Shown one piece after another: positions 18,104 to 27,871 of a stretch of DNA of 64,000 bases (the stretch's first letter is position 1; each line of letters opens with the position of its first letter). The notes under the pieces were generated by a model that saw only the letters and a program-made list of their open reading frames with translations, searched no databases and was not told the origin of the DNA. The position numbers and the translations under genes were made by a program. The DNA is taken from contig JADKCG010000011.1 of NCBI GenBank assembly GCA_016714745.1, forward strand, positions 44,451-108,450, in the 5' to 3' direction. The stretch is from Elusimicrobiota bacterium (GTDB taxonomy: Bacteria; Elusimicrobiota; Elusimicrobia; FEN-1173).

Positions 18104-19009
18104 CTACTGCGCCGGAGACTTTTTGGGGACCGTCGGACGGACGGGAACCGCCTTCGGTTTCGCGGCGGGCGACGGTTTGGGAGCGAGATCGTCTTTGTCT
18201 CCCCGTAAAGACTTCAACCGCTCGTGGGCTTTTTGCGCCTCTTTGCGATGGGGGTATTTTTTTCGCAATCCGTCGTACACCGCGATGGCTTCGGACGTTT
18301 TTCCCAATTGCTCCAGCGTGAGCCCCTTCTGCAAAAGAGCCGTGGGCACCTGGCCGGATTTTGGGTAATGGACCACCACCGCGTCAAACGCCTCAAGCGC
18401 TTCCTCCCCATTTTTGAGAGCCACATAACATTCACCAATGGTGTACTGGGCCAGGGGGGCTTTCTCGGTGTCAGGGTATTGGTCGAGGTACGTCTGAAAA
18501 ATCTGAATGGCTTGGTCGTATCGACGTTTGGCGAATTCGTTGGCCCCCGCCTGATAGAACCGGGACGGCGAGGGCGCGGGAATGGATTTAACGCCCTGGA
18601 CCGTTTTGACCACGGCGTCCAATCGGTTCGAGATGTTTTTGTCTAAATCGTCGATGCGGGCGGCCAGGGTGGTCATGTGGTCGTCTGTTTCAACCAGTTG
18701 AGAAGACAAAGACTCCAATTTAAGCGTCAGTTCTTCCATCTTGGCCGAGAGGTCTGCCTGGTTTCCTTGAAGTGATGCCTGATTTTCCTTGAGAGCCCCT
18801 TGAAACTCCCCTTGCGTTTCTTGTTGTTCTGTGAGGGTGGTTTGGAGGCGAAAAATATCACCTCGGAGATCTTCAATCTCTTGGGTTGTGGCCAAACACC
18901 CCGGCAACACTAAACCCATAAACAAAATCACAGCCAAAGACACCCCCCCCTCCCCCCTCAATTTTTTAAGGGGGGGCGGCGGGAATTTCGAAGAAAAGGG
19001 GATATCCAT
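18104..19009 (-). CDS. cpoB: CpoB/YbgF-like TPR lipoprotein
   Basis: A 301-residue periplasmic lipoprotein. Lipobox LPGC (Cys near residue 38), coiled coil at about 45-130 (Gln/Glu/Leu-rich heptads), then tetratricopeptide repeats (SRFYQAGANEFAKRRYDQA, PLAQYTIGECYVALKNGEEA, TALLQKGLTLEQLGKTSEA) and a Lys/Pro-rich tail. CpoB coordinates Tol-Pal with peptidoglycan synthesis. Odd feature: the residues before the lipobox (about 9-22, FPPPPLKKLRGEGG) are encoded by an inverted C6/G6 repeat sequence at about 18942-18976, so the true start may be a later GTG or ATG just before the lipobox. Confidence 0.85.
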   Translation of the reverse strand: MDIPFSSKFPPPPLKKLRGEGGVSLAVILFMGLVLPGCLATTQEIEDLRGDIFRLQTTLTEQQETQGEFQGALKENQASLQGNQADLSAKMEELTLKLESLSSQLVETDDHMTTLAARIDDLDKNISNRLDAVVKTVQGVKSIPAPSPSRFYQAGANEFAKRRYDQAIQIFQTYLDQYPDTEKAPLAQYTIGECYVALKNGEEALEAFDAVVVHYPKSGQVPTALLQKGLTLEQLGKTSEAIAVYDGLRKKYPHRKEAQKAHERLKSLRGDKDDLAPKPSPAAKPKAVPVRPTVPKKSPAQ

Positions 19010-19032
19010 TAATTTTTCCAGAAGAGAAAAAT

Positions 19033-19069
19033 CCCGGCCTTCCCGCTGACACTTAACGGAAAGGCCGGG
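19033..19069 (-). terminator. Rho-independent terminator after pal
   Basis: On the minus strand CCCGGCCTTTCCG pairs with CGGGAAGGCCGGG around an 11-base loop and is followed by ATTTTTC. It lies 12 bp after the pal stop and before cpoB, so pal is probably terminated or attenuated separately from cpoB-tolB-argF. Confidence 0.75.
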
Positions 19070-19080
19070 ACATTCAACTT

Positions 19081-19644
19081 TTATTTAGGGAGAGGGATTT
19101 GGACGGGCGTGGCGGACTTTAATGTCGTCTCACTCCGCCGGTTGCGGGCCCAGCAATCCTCCGTCATTTCAGTGCAGAGGGGCCGTTCTTCACCATAGGA
19201 AATGGTGTCCAGGGCCGACTTGGAAATGCCCAACGTGGCGTAATAATCCCGCACCACTTTGGCCCGCCGTTGGCCCAACGCCATATTGTATTCCAAAGTT
19301 CCCCGGTCGTCGCAGTGGCCTTCCACGCGAATTTTCACGCCGGAAGAGGCCTTGAGGATGGTTTTAAGAACCCCGGCGTTTTTCTTAAGACTCGCGCGGG
19401 ACTCCGCTGTTAATTCCGCTTTCATATAGTGAAAGGTCACCGTATCCAAAAAGCCGGGGGCGGTGCCCCAGTCGCTCCCCACATCAACGGTGGGAACCCC
19501 CGACGCCACGGGAGTCGCGACTTCCGTGGGTTCAGCGACGGCCGCTTCGGGGGTGGGTCCTTTGGCCTTTGGGCAACCCGTGAGGGCCAACCCAAAGAGG
19601 ACCAACGTCAAACCAGGAAAAACGAGTTTTTTCATTGAATTCAT
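19081..19644 (-). CDS. pal: Peptidoglycan-associated lipoprotein Pal
   Basis: A 187-residue outer-membrane lipoprotein. Lipobox LTGC (Cys near residue 24), Pro/Ala/Thr linker, then an OmpA-like peptidoglycan-binding domain (about 80-175): VEGHCDDRGTLEYNMALGQRR and the final DCWARNRRSE match the diaminopimelate-binding signature. Start at ATG 19644 is set by AAGGAG 8-9 bp upstream; a second in-frame ATG (MKK) lies three codons later. Anchors the outer membrane to the wall and partners TolB. A strong terminator follows. Confidence 0.95.
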   Translation of the reverse strand: MNSMKKLVFPGLTLVLFGLALTGCPKAKGPTPEAAVAEPTEVATPVASGVPTVDVGSDWGTAPGFLDTVTFHYMKAELTAESRASLKKNAGVLKTILKASSGVKIRVEGHCDDRGTLEYNMALGQRRAKVVRDYYATLGISKSALDTISYGEERPLCTEMTEDCWARNRRSETTLKSATPVQIPLPK

Positions 19645-19721
19645 GTGAATCTCCTTGGTGCAATGTGCCCGCAAGCCATTGCGGGGAAGGTGTTTTTTTG
19701 GTAAGATTCATTGTCAATATT

Positions 19722-20441
19722 ATGCCGAATTCTTTGGCACCCATCTCTTTTCCCTGCGCCCTGGGCCTTGTTAAAGAGCGCCTGGCGGCCGCGGCCAAAC
19801 GCGCCAAACGTTCTGCGGAAGAGATTGATATTTTGGCGGTTACTAAAACGATTTCGGCTGAACGGATGGAAGAAGCCCTGGCCCTGGGGCTTCGGCAATT
19901 CGGCGAGAGCCGCGTACAGGAAGCCGACAAAAAACGGGAGATCTTTGCGGCTCGGTTCCCCCCGGATAAAGCGCCCCGCTGGCATTTGATCGGGCATTTA
20001 CAGAGCAACAAAGTTCGGCGAGCGGTGGCACTGTTTGATTGCATTCAGTCCGTGGACAGCCTGAAACTGGCCGAACTTTTGGCCGCGGAGGGCGAGCGGC
20101 GCGCTCATCCGATCAGTTGTTTGGTGGAAGTTAAAATTTCCAACGAGGCCACAAAACAGGGAATGCCGCCGGACAATTTGGCCCCTTTCCTTGAACGGGC
20201 CGCACGACTTTCTTTTTTACGGATCGAAGGGCTCATGGGAGTGGCCCCTCTTTTCAAAGACGTTGAGAAAACACGTCCTTACTTTTCGGCCCTTCGGACG
20301 TTGTTTGAACGCAACAAGAACGCCTTTTTGGTGGATCGCCCGATCCTTTCTATGGGCATGTCTCAGGATTTTGAAGTGGCGGTGGAGGAAGGGAGCACGA
20401 TGGTTCGCCTTGGATCCGCCCTTTTCGGAGCACGTTCATGA
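19722..20441 (+). CDS. yggS: YggS-family PLP homeostasis protein
   Basis: A 239-residue pyridoxal-5'-phosphate-binding protein of the YggS/PROSC group, which buffers cellular PLP and has no known catalysis. PLP lysine in LAVTKT (Lys near 42), then FGESRVQE, WHLIGHLQSNKVR, VDSLKLAELL and LSMGMSQDFEVAVEEGSTMVRLG, all family hallmarks. The ATG at 19722 gives a normal length; no strong Shine-Dalgarno seen. Diverges from pal. The proC ATG overlaps its stop by 4 bp; yggS-proC-yggU neighbourhoods are common across bacteria. Confidence 0.93.
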   Translation: MPNSLAPISFPCALGLVKERLAAAAKRAKRSAEEIDILAVTKTISAERMEEALALGLRQFGESRVQEADKKREIFAARFPPDKAPRWHLIGHLQSNKVRRAVALFDCIQSVDSLKLAELLAAEGERRAHPISCLVEVKISNEATKQGMPPDNLAPFLERAARLSFLRIEGLMGVAPLFKDVEKTRPYFSALRTLFERNKNAFLVDRPILSMGMSQDFEVAVEEGSTMVRLGSALFGARS

Positions 20442-21245
20442 ATATGCGTTTGGCGGTTTTGGGAGGCGGGAACATGGGCGGGGCCCTGGTGGCGGGGATT
20501 CTGGCCGCCAAGATCGTCCCCCCGAGCCGGGTGACGGTGACCGACGTGGACACCGCGCGAGCCAACCAGTTGAAGAAAGAATTTGGTGTGCGGACCGGCC
20601 ACGACAACCGAGCCGCCGTTCGCAACGCGGATGTGATTGTTCTTTGCGTAAAACCCCTCCACATGGACGGGGTTCTTGCCGAGTTGGCCGGGCAGATCGG
20701 TCGGCAAACCCTGGTGATCTCTGTCGCGGCGGGTGTGCGGTCGGAACGCATTGAAAAAGCGCTGGGGAAAGTCCCGGTCATTCGGGTGATGCCCAATACC
20801 CCGGCGCTCCTGCGGGCCGGGACCCTCGTTTTCAGTCTGGGTCGGTATGCGAAACCACGACAGGAAACCACGGCCAAGAAAATTTTGTCGGCGCTCGGGC
20901 GCGTCTGGAAAGCGCCGGAATCGCGAATGGACGCGGTGACAGCATTGTCGGGGTCCGGTCCCGCCTACGTTTTTTATCTCGCTGAATGTCTGGCGTCCGC
21001 GGGAGCGTCGTTGGGTCTTTCCCGAGAGATGGCCGACGCGCTGGCCCGCCAAACGGTGTATGGAGCGGGCCGCATGCTGGCGGAAACCAAAAACTCTGCC
21101 GCGGAATTACGGCGGCGCGTGACGAGCCCGGGGCACCACCGAAGCGGCGCTGAAGGTGTTGACCGACCTCGATTTGGCCGGAACGTTTAAACGCGCTCTG
21201 ACGGCCGCGAGCCGCCGGTCCAAGCAATTGTCAAGCGGCAAATGA
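20438..21245 (+). CDS. proC: Pyrroline-5-carboxylate reductase (one frame slip near 3' end)
   Basis: About 269 residues when bridged. Makes proline from pyrroline-5-carboxylate with NAD(P)H. Rossmann motif VLGGGNMG at the N-terminus, VKPLHMDGVL, VIRVMPNTPALL, ALSGSGPAYVF, and the conserved VTSPG turn. The frame then goes wrong at the G-run 21130-21133; one base fewer (or two more) joins VTSPG to TTEAALKVLTDLDLAG and a normal C-terminus ending at TGA 21243-21245. Overlaps yggS by 4 bp. Single essential-pathway copy in this window, so the slip is likely an assembly error. Confidence 0.88.
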
Positions 21246-21291
21246 TTTTTTGGGCCGATCACCGCCCGTGAGAGATTAAGGAGACCCACAC

Positions 21292-21555
21292 ATGATCATC
21301 CGAGTCCGAGTGATACCGAACGCCGTCCGAAGCGAAGTGGTGGGCCGCATCGGCTCCACCGTGCGAGTGAAAGTGGCCGCCCCGGCCATTGACGGCAAAG
21401 CCAACGCGGAATTGACGAACTTCCTGGCGGAATTCTTCGAAGTGAAAAACCGAGGGGTCAAGATCGTTCGCGGCGAGAAAGGGAAAGAAAAGACCGTTGA
21501 GATTTCGGGCCGCACCGAAGAAGAGCTCGAAGAAGTGATGGAAACGATCCCCTGA
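21292..21555 (+). CDS. yggU: DUF167/YggU-family protein
   Basis: An 87-residue protein of the YggU (DUF167) family, function unknown. Conserved pattern VRVIPNAVRSEVVG, VKVAAPAIDGKANAELTNFL and VKIVRGEKGKEKTVEISG is complete. Preceded by AAGGAG about 8 bp before the ATG. It follows proC by 46 bp, in the usual yggS-proC-yggU order, and its stop overlaps the probable start of mtnA. Confidence 0.9.
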   Translation: MIIRVRVIPNAVRSEVVGRIGSTVRVKVAAPAIDGKANAELTNFLAEFFEVKNRGVKIVRGEKGKEKTVEISGRTEEELEEVMETIP

Positions 21556-22578
21556 AAAAAAGCCGTTCCCCGGTCGAAGCCTACCGATGGCGGAAGGGGC
21601 GCCTGGACGTTTTGGAACAGCGTGACCTCCCCCGTCCGGGTTCGATACATTTCCTGCCGAACCCACAGGGACGTGGCCCGCGCCATTCGCGACATGTCCA
21701 TCCGTGGCGCCCCCGCCATTGGGTGCGCCGCGGCCTTCGGAATGGCTTTGGCCGCGAAAGAACGGCCGTTCAAACGTTCAAAAGACCTAACCGTCCAATT
21801 AGAAAAGGCACGACTGTGCCTGGGGGCCACACGGCCGACGGCGGTGAACCTGTTCTGGGCCCTGGAACGCATGGCCCGGGTTTACAAAAATCCCAAAATT
21901 CTAAATCTCCCCATGGCCCTCGAACAAGAAGCCCTGGCGATCCACACGGAAGACAGGGCGTCCTGCCATGCCATCGGTGACGCGGGGGCAAGACTTTTAC
22001 CGAAGAAAGCGGTTGTTCTCACCCATTGCAACGCCGGGGCGCTGGCCACGGCCGGATACGGAACCGCCGTGGGCGTGATCCGCTCCGCCCACCGACAAGG
22101 CAAAATTAAACGGGTCTACGTTGACGAAACCCGTCCCTACTTGCAAGGCGCCCGTTTGACCGCCTGGGAACTGGACCAAGAAGGGATCCCCTACGAGATT
22201 TTGACAGACAATATGGCCGGCCACATTTTAAAAACCGAAAAACTGGACGCGATTATTGTGGGCGCCGACCGCATCGCCGCCAACGGCGACACCGCCAATA
22301 AGATCGGCACGTATTCGTTGGCGATCCTGGCCCAATACCACGGCGTCCCTTTTTATGTGGCCGCCCCTTTCTCAACGGTGGACCGCGCGACCCCCACCGG
22401 AGCCGCCATCCCCATCGAAGAACGGTCCGTCGAAGAAGTCGTCAAATTCCGAGGTTTCTCCATCGCTCCCAAAGGCGCCCAGGCCCGCCACCCGGCCTTC
22501 GACGTCACCCCCGCGAAACTCATCACCGCGATCATCACGGAACGCGGGGTTTTTTCTCCGAGGCGATTGCTGAGATAA
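21552..22578 (+). CDS. mtnA: S-methyl-5-thioribose-1-phosphate isomerase (one frame slip)
   Basis: About 341 residues when bridged. Isomerises methylthioribose-1-phosphate in methionine salvage. Signatures: SIRGAPAIGCAAAFG, TRPTAVNLFWALERM, HCNAGALATAGYGTAVGVIR, DETRPYLQGARLTAWEL (catalytic Cys is the C of HCNAG) and GADRIAANGDTANKIGTY (catalytic Asp). The N-terminal YRWRKGRLDVLEQRDLP is in another frame; deleting one C from the C5 run at 21629-21633 joins it to VRVRYISCRTHRDVA. A CTG overlapping the yggU stop (CTGA) is the only start that yields a full N-terminus; this is tentative. A GTG at 21622 would give a shortened protein. Confidence 0.88.
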
Positions 22579-22613
22579 CAGCTCACGGGGAACGCCACGC
22601 TCCCATCCCCGAC

Positions 22614-22661
22614 CACACGAACGTGTGAGCCACACGAATGTGTGAGCCACACGAACGTGTG
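22614..22661. repeat. Three tandem 14-bp palindromes, 17-bp period, before ileS
   Basis: CACACGAACGTGTG (22614-22627), CACACGAATGTGTG (22631-22644) and CACACGAACGTGTG (22648-22661), each separated by AGC. Each unit is a near-perfect inverted repeat. They lie 25 bp upstream of the ileS start, where they could be operators or RNA hairpins. Confidence 0.85.
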
Positions 22662-22685
22662 CGGATTCGCTAGAATAGACACCCT

Positions 22686-25486
22686 ATGAAACCTAAATTC
22701 AACGTTCAACTGCCCAGAACCCAATTCCCCATGAAAGCCGACCTTCTCTCCGGGAACCGGACACGCTCGCCCGATGGGAAAAACTGCGCCTTTACGCTCG
22801 TCTGCAAGAAAAGAACGCGGCCGGCAAACCGTTTGTCCTCCACGACGGGCCTCCGTATGCCAACGGCGCGATCCACATGGGCCACGCGTTAAACAAAGTG
22901 TTAAAAGACATCATCGTCAAATACAAATCACTGCGGGGGTTCCGATCGCCGTATCTCCCCGGCTGGGACTGCCACGGATTGCCGATCGAACACCAGCTGA
23001 TGAAAGAGAAAGGCTGGGACAAACACAAGGTGGGCCGTGTGACGTTCCGTCAAGAAGCCGCGCGATACGCGGAACATTGGATCGAGATCCAGCGACGGGA
23101 GTTTAAACGTCTGGGCATTTTGGGCGAATGGGAGCATCCCTACAAAACGCTCCAGCCCGACTACGAAGCCGGAATTGTGAAAACCTTTTATGACCTTTTA
23201 GCGAAAGGCGACGTGGTTCAAGACCGAAAACCCGTGTATTGGTGTCCCCATTGCGAAACGGCGCTGGCGGAAGCCGAGGTCGAATACGAAACCAAAACCT
23301 CCCGCTCGATCTTTGTCAAATTCCCGATTGTCGAGTGGCCGTCCAACGCGGACGCGCAAAAGTTGGCGCGCCTTCACGGGAAAAAAGTCAACGTTTTGAT
23401 TTGGACCACCACGCCGTGGACCTTGCCGGCCAACGTGGGGCTGGCCTTCCATCCGGAAGGCCGATACCGCATTTGGGAATCCGCCAAAACCCACGAACGC
23501 TTTTTGGTGGGAGATCCCGGGTGGGCGATGCTGGAAGAACTGTTCGGCGGCGGCAAAACTGACGCGCCCACGGTGGACGGTTTGTCGCTGGAGGGCCTGG
23601 TCGCCAAGAACCCCCTTAACAACAACGATTCCCAAGGTCTCTTAGCGGAATTCGTTTCTTCTTCAGAAGGCACGGGCGTGGTCCACATCGCGCCCGGCCA
23701 CGGGGAAGACGACTACCGGGCGGGAAAATCCTATGGTCTCACGGTCTTATCCCCCGTGGACGACCGAGGCCGATTTTCGGACGATGTCATGCCCAACGAA
23801 CTGGCCGGAAAATCCGTCTGGGACGCCAACGCCCTGATCGTTGAGCGTCTGGCGAAATCGCACCTTTTGTTAAAGGAGACGAATGTCTCCCACAGTTACC
23901 CGCACTGTTGGCGGTGCAAAAACCCCATTATTTTCCGTGCGGCCAAACAGTGGTTTTTGAAAGTTTCCGATGCGTTCCGCACCGCACTCATCCAAAGCAC
24001 CAACCGGGTGGAGTGGATTCCCGAGTACGGACAGGAACGGATCCTCGGAATGCTGAAAACTCGACCGGACTGGTGCTTGTCCCGCCAACGGTTTTGGGGA
24101 ACGCCGATCCCCATGTTCCTCTGCGAGTCCTGCCATGAACCCTTGAAAGACAAAACGGTTTTCGCCAACGTGGTGGACGCGTTCCGTGCTCACGGGAGCA
24201 ACGTGTGGTATGAAAAAGACCCCGCGTTTTTTGGGGTGACATCCCCCTGTGCCAAATGCGGGCACACGAAATTCAAAAAAGACGAAGACATTTTGGACGT
24301 CTGGTTCGACTCGGGCGTTTCGTGGGTTTCGGTTCTTCAACAGAGGCCTGAAACAAAAGGCGTGGGTCGGGCGGACGTCATGTACCTGGAAGGCTCGGAC
24401 CAACACCGAGGCTGGTTTCAAACGTCGCTTTTGCCGGCGGTGGCTTTGACGGGCGAACCGCCGTACGCCCAGGTTCTCACCCACGGCTTCGTTTTGGACG
24501 GACAGGGGCACGCCATGTCAAAATCGCTTGGCAATGTCATCGCGCCGCAAGAACTCATCGAAAAATACGGGGCCGACATCGTTCGCCTTTGGGTGTCCGT
24601 GACAGATTACCGGGAAGACGTGAGGCTTTCCCAAGACATTTTAAACCGTGTCATCGACACTTATCGAAAAATCCGCAACACCCTGCGGTTTATCCTCGGA
24701 AATTTAGGCGACTTCGTTCCCGCCCAAAACGCCGTGCCGATCGACAAAATGGACGTGTTGGACCTGGCGGCCCTCTCCGCTTTGAACAAGTTGGTGGAAC
24801 AGATCACGCACCATTTCGACGCCCAGGAATTCCACTTGGTCACCGCCGCCTTGGCCGACCATTTCTGCATCAATACCCTCTCCGAATATTACTTGGACGT
24901 GCGAAAAGACATCCTCTACTGTGATGGCCCGAATGCCCCCCGACGACGGAGCACCCAGACGGCGCTCTGGCACATCGGGCGAACCTTGGCGCGGGCCTTG
25001 GCGCCCCTCCTTTCATTTACGTCGGAGGAAACCTGGCAAACCTTGGCCGAACAAAAGGTGTTAGCGAAAGAAGACAACCCAGAAAGCGTGTTTCTTAACC
25101 CATTTCCGACGGAAATTTCTTTGCCGGCGGGAAAGTATTTTGTCATGGCGGACTTTCTCCGGGCCAAACGGGCGGTGAACGAAGCTGTGGAAAAAGCCCG
25201 CCAAGCGGGCACGGTTAAGGCCCCCAACGACGCCTCGATTCGGCTCAAGATTCATGAAGGAAACGCCCCGATGAGCGGGCTCCCCCTGGAAGAGCTGGCG
25301 TCCCTCCTGGGGGTCGCGCACGTAGAGGTGGAGCTGACCGGCACCGGGGATCCCCTCTCTGTGATGAGCGTCTCCGTCGCGCCCGGCGCCAAGTGCCCCC
25401 GCTGTTGGATTTGGCGCGAAATCACCGAAGGCGGCCTCTGCGCCCGATGCCGCGACGCGGAAACCGCCGCACCCCCCAAAAAATGA
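22686..25486 (+). CDS. ileS: Isoleucyl-tRNA synthetase (one frame slip near 5' end)
   Basis: About 933 residues when bridged. Charges tRNA-Ile; class Ia enzyme with an editing domain. N-terminus LPRTQFPMKADL (from ATG 22686) is followed by a slip near 22745-22752; one missing base joins it to REPDTLARWEKLRLYARLQ and FVLHDGPPYANGAIHMGHAL, the HIGH motif being HMGH. Editing-domain TTPWTLPANVGLAF, tRNA-binding DWCLSRQRFWGTPIP, KMSKS equivalent HAMSKSLGN, and a C-terminal zinc ribbon CPRCWIWREIT...CARCRDAE are all present. The gene is essential and intact apart from the slip, which is presumably an artefact. Confidence 0.95.
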
Positions 25487-25495
25487 CTCTGGAAT

Positions 25496-25571
25496 GTCGT
25501 TGCCCGATTTATCGGGTGATTTTTGCTTTGGTCGCGACGTTTCACCATCGCCCCATAAATGGGGCAACGAC
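25496..25571. repeat. Long inverted repeat between ileS and lspA
   Basis: Arms GTCGTTGCCCGATTTATCGGG (25496-25516, first 20 bases decisive) and CCCCATAAATGGGGCAACGAC (25551-25571) are complementary apart from a few mismatches, with a 34-base loop. It starts 10 bp after the ileS stop and precedes the lspA TTG start by 19 bp. Could be a processing hairpin or a dispersed palindromic element. Confidence 0.75.
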
Positions 25572-25589
25572 AGAAAATTGGATCGCCCA

Positions 25590-26039
25590 TTGAGACGTTT
25601 CATCTCAACCGTCCTCACTGTTTTATTTCTGGACCAGACCTCGAAAATCGTCTTGGAAAAGCTTTTACCCCTGGGCCATTCGGTTCCGCTCCTGCCTTGC
25701 TTCGCTTTGACCCACGTGCAAAACACCGGGGCGGCCTTCGGGATAATGGCCCAATCGAACAAACTCTTCATCGGCCTCACAGTGGTCATCTTGGCCCTCT
25801 TAGTCAAAATGCACAAAGAGGTAACCGCCCAGGGCGCCTGGGCCCGGACGGGGATTGCTTTTGTTTGGGGCGGCGCCATCGGGAATCTCGTGGACCGTCT
25901 CAGAAACGGCGCGGTCACGGACTTTCTTGATGTTTACTGGAAATCCTGGCATTGGCCCGCTTTCAATGTGGCCGATTCCGCCATCACCGTCGGCGTGAGT
26001 TTGCTCCTCCTCCAGAATTTCCTGACGGAAAAACCATAG
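25590..26039 (+). CDS. lspA: Lipoprotein signal peptidase II
   Basis: A roughly 149-residue inner-membrane aspartic protease that removes signal peptides from diacylglyceryl-prolipoproteins. Four hydrophobic helices; catalytic aspartates in GAIGNLVDRL and FNVADSAITVG; the LDQTSK motif near the N-terminus is family-specific. The open frame extends upstream to 25494, but that part is inside the inverted repeat and has no membrane character, so the TTG at 25590 (MRRFISTVLTV) is preferred. Its neighbour lgt catalyses the preceding step, so the lipoprotein maturation enzymes are adjacent. Confidence 0.92.
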   Translation: MRRFISTVLTVLFLDQTSKIVLEKLLPLGHSVPLLPCFALTHVQNTGAAFGIMAQSNKLFIGLTVVILALLVKMHKEVTAQGAWARTGIAFVWGGAIGNLVDRLRNGAVTDFLDVYWKSWHWPAFNVADSAITVGVSLLLLQNFLTEKP

Positions 26040-26041
26040 AC

Positions 26042-26806
26042 ATGCACCCGATCCTCTTCCGCTGGGGCCCCTTCACCCTCCACACCTACGGACTTTTTGC
26101 GGCCCTGGGATTTTTAGCCGGCTACGGGCTGGCCAACACGACCGCAAAACGAAGGGGCCTTCCCCCGCCCTTGCGGGGGACGCTTTGGTCCCCCTTCTCA
26201 TCGGCGGAATTTTGGGCGCCCGAATTTTCTATGTCATTTTCCATGCGGCAGAATTTTCGGGGGTTTGGCTGGACACCCTCAAAATCTGGCAGGGCGGTCT
26301 CATGTGGCAGGGCGGATTTTTGGGCGGCGTTATGGCTTTAGCGATCTTCGTTCATCGGCGGAAAATTCCGTTCCTCTCTGGCGGATGCCTTTTCCCCGGC
26401 GGTCGCTCTCGAGCAAGCCGTGGGCCGAATCGGATGTTTGTTCGCCGGCTGTTGTTTCGGGAAGACCTGCGACCTCCCCTGGGCCATCACGTTTCATAAC
26501 GCCGAAAGCTTAGCGCCCACAGGCCAAGCGCTCCACCCCACACAACTGTATGACGCAGGGCTCAACCTCGTCATCACCGCTCTTCTCCTTCGACTATCCA
26601 AAACCGGCTGGGCCAAACAAAGCGGACAGACCACGGGACTTTATCTGCTCTTGGCTGGCCTGGCGCGACTGGCCGTGGAACCGTTCCGCGCCGACGCCCG
26701 AGGAACGGGGCTGGGGATCTTTTCGGCGACGGGGCTCGTGGCCATTGGGTTGATCATCGCGGGAACAACGATGAGCGTTGTCGTTCAATCCCGGCGCGCC
26801 CCATGA
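26042..26806 (+). CDS. lgt: Prolipoprotein diacylglyceryl transferase (two frame slips)
   Basis: About 255 residues when bridged. Transfers diacylglycerol to the lipobox cysteine. N-terminal PILFRWGPFTLHTYGL from ATG 26042, then a slip in the C5 run 26162-26166 to ALVPLLIGGILGARIFYV, then a second at CTCTCT (about 26374-26380) to FSPAVALEQAVGRIGCLFAG and HPTQLYDAGLN. VGRIGCLFAGCCFG is the Lgt signature with the essential Arg; seven membrane segments are expected. Starts 3 bp after lspA and overlaps rluD by 4 bp. Two slips in one essential gene argue for sequence error. Confidence 0.9.
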
Positions 26807-27708
26807 AGGAAGAGAAAGAATTTGTCTTTTTGGACGAGGGAGAACGACTGGATCGGTTCCTGACGCGGTCCCTGGCTCCGCTGTCACGCACGCGAGTGCA
26901 ACGACTGATCGAGGAAGGGGCGGTGACGGTGAACCGACGCACGGAACCGGCCCGCCGGCTTCTGGAGAAGGGAGATCGGGTACTGGTTCAAATTCCAACC
27001 TTCTCCGCTCTTCCCCCCGCCGCTGTTGAAAGTGTTCCGATCCTGTATGAAGACGGCGATATCATTGTGGTGGACAAACCGGCAGGGGTGGTGGTGCACC
27101 CCGCGGGGCCCTACCGAACGGATACGCTGATCCAACGACTGTGGCCAAAACTTTCCGCGGGGTGGGCCGTCACCGGTCAACGACCCGCCACCGATCGACC
27201 CGGCGTGGTTCACCGATTGGACAAGGGCACCTCCGGCGTGATGGTGATCGCCAAAACTCCCGCCGCCGCCGAAAACATCTCCCACCAGTTCGCGGCGCGA
27301 ACGGTGAAGAAAACCTATTGGGCCTTGGTGCAGGGAACACTCACGGCCCCCGGACGAATTCGGTCGTTGGTCGGACGATCCCGCCACACTCCCCAAAAAA
27401 TGTCCACCGAGAGCGGCCGCCCTTCAGAAACAGAATACATCGTTTTAAAAATCTTCCCCAAAACCCATCCCCCCACCACGCTTTTAGAAGTTCATCCGCG
27501 AACCGGACGAACCCACCAAATCCGGGTCCAATTGGCGGCGCTGGGACACCCGCTCGTAGGAGACACCCTCTACGGCGGCCCCCCGGGCCCGCGACCCCTC
27601 CTCCACGCCCTGCGGATTGAATTCCGTCATCCTCGATCCGGAAAAATCCTATCGTTCCAAGTCCCCCCCCCGGGGGACGTCGTTGTTCCCACCCACGCCG
27701 AGACCTAA
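26803..27708 (+). CDS. rluD: Pseudouridine synthase RluD/RluC family
   Basis: A 301-residue RNA-modifying enzyme. N-terminal S4 RNA-binding domain (about 10-70, ERLDRFLTRSLAPLSRTRVQ), then the catalytic domain with the active-site motif VHRLDKGTSGVMVIAKT (Asp near 140) and HPRTGRTHQIRVQLA. RluD-type enzymes isomerise uridines in 23S rRNA helix 69; exact target sites cannot be told from sequence. Overlaps lgt by 4 bp. Its TAA stop at 27706-27708 is part of the TAACC terminus of repeat copy C. Confidence 0.9.
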   Translation: MKEEKEFVFLDEGERLDRFLTRSLAPLSRTRVQRLIEEGAVTVNRRTEPARRLLEKGDRVLVQIPTFSALPPAAVESVPILYEDGDIIVVDKPAGVVVHPAGPYRTDTLIQRLWPKLSAGWAVTGQRPATDRPGVVHRLDKGTSGVMVIAKTPAAAENISHQFAARTVKKTYWALVQGTLTAPGRIRSLVGRSRHTPQKMSTESGRPSETEYIVLKIFPKTHPPTTLLEVHPRTGRTHQIRVQLAALGHPLVGDTLYGGPPGPRPLLHALRIEFRHPRSGKILSFQVPPPGDVVVPTHAET

Positions 27709-27813
27709 CCTGAAAATTCCAGTTGACTGAGCATTTCCGTCCGGGAGGGTAGGAAAATTCTGTTCCGGACCCTGTCGACGGTATCCCTGTGCCAACCGGG
27801 GAATCCCGGCTAA
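27705..27813. repeat. 109-bp dispersed element, copy C
   Basis: Complete copy in the same orientation and of the same length as copy B, bounded by CTAACC and GGCTAA. The left end provides the rluD stop codon. Lies between converging genes. Confidence 0.9.
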
Positions 27814-27871
27814 CCCCAATCACAGCGATTCGATTTTCAATAGGCCGCGGCGTGAGACAAAAAATTCCCGG

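Noticed and set aside
22614..22661. Possible CRISPR-like repeats
   Set aside because: Units are 14 bp with 3-bp identical spacers; no variable spacers and no cas genes nearby.
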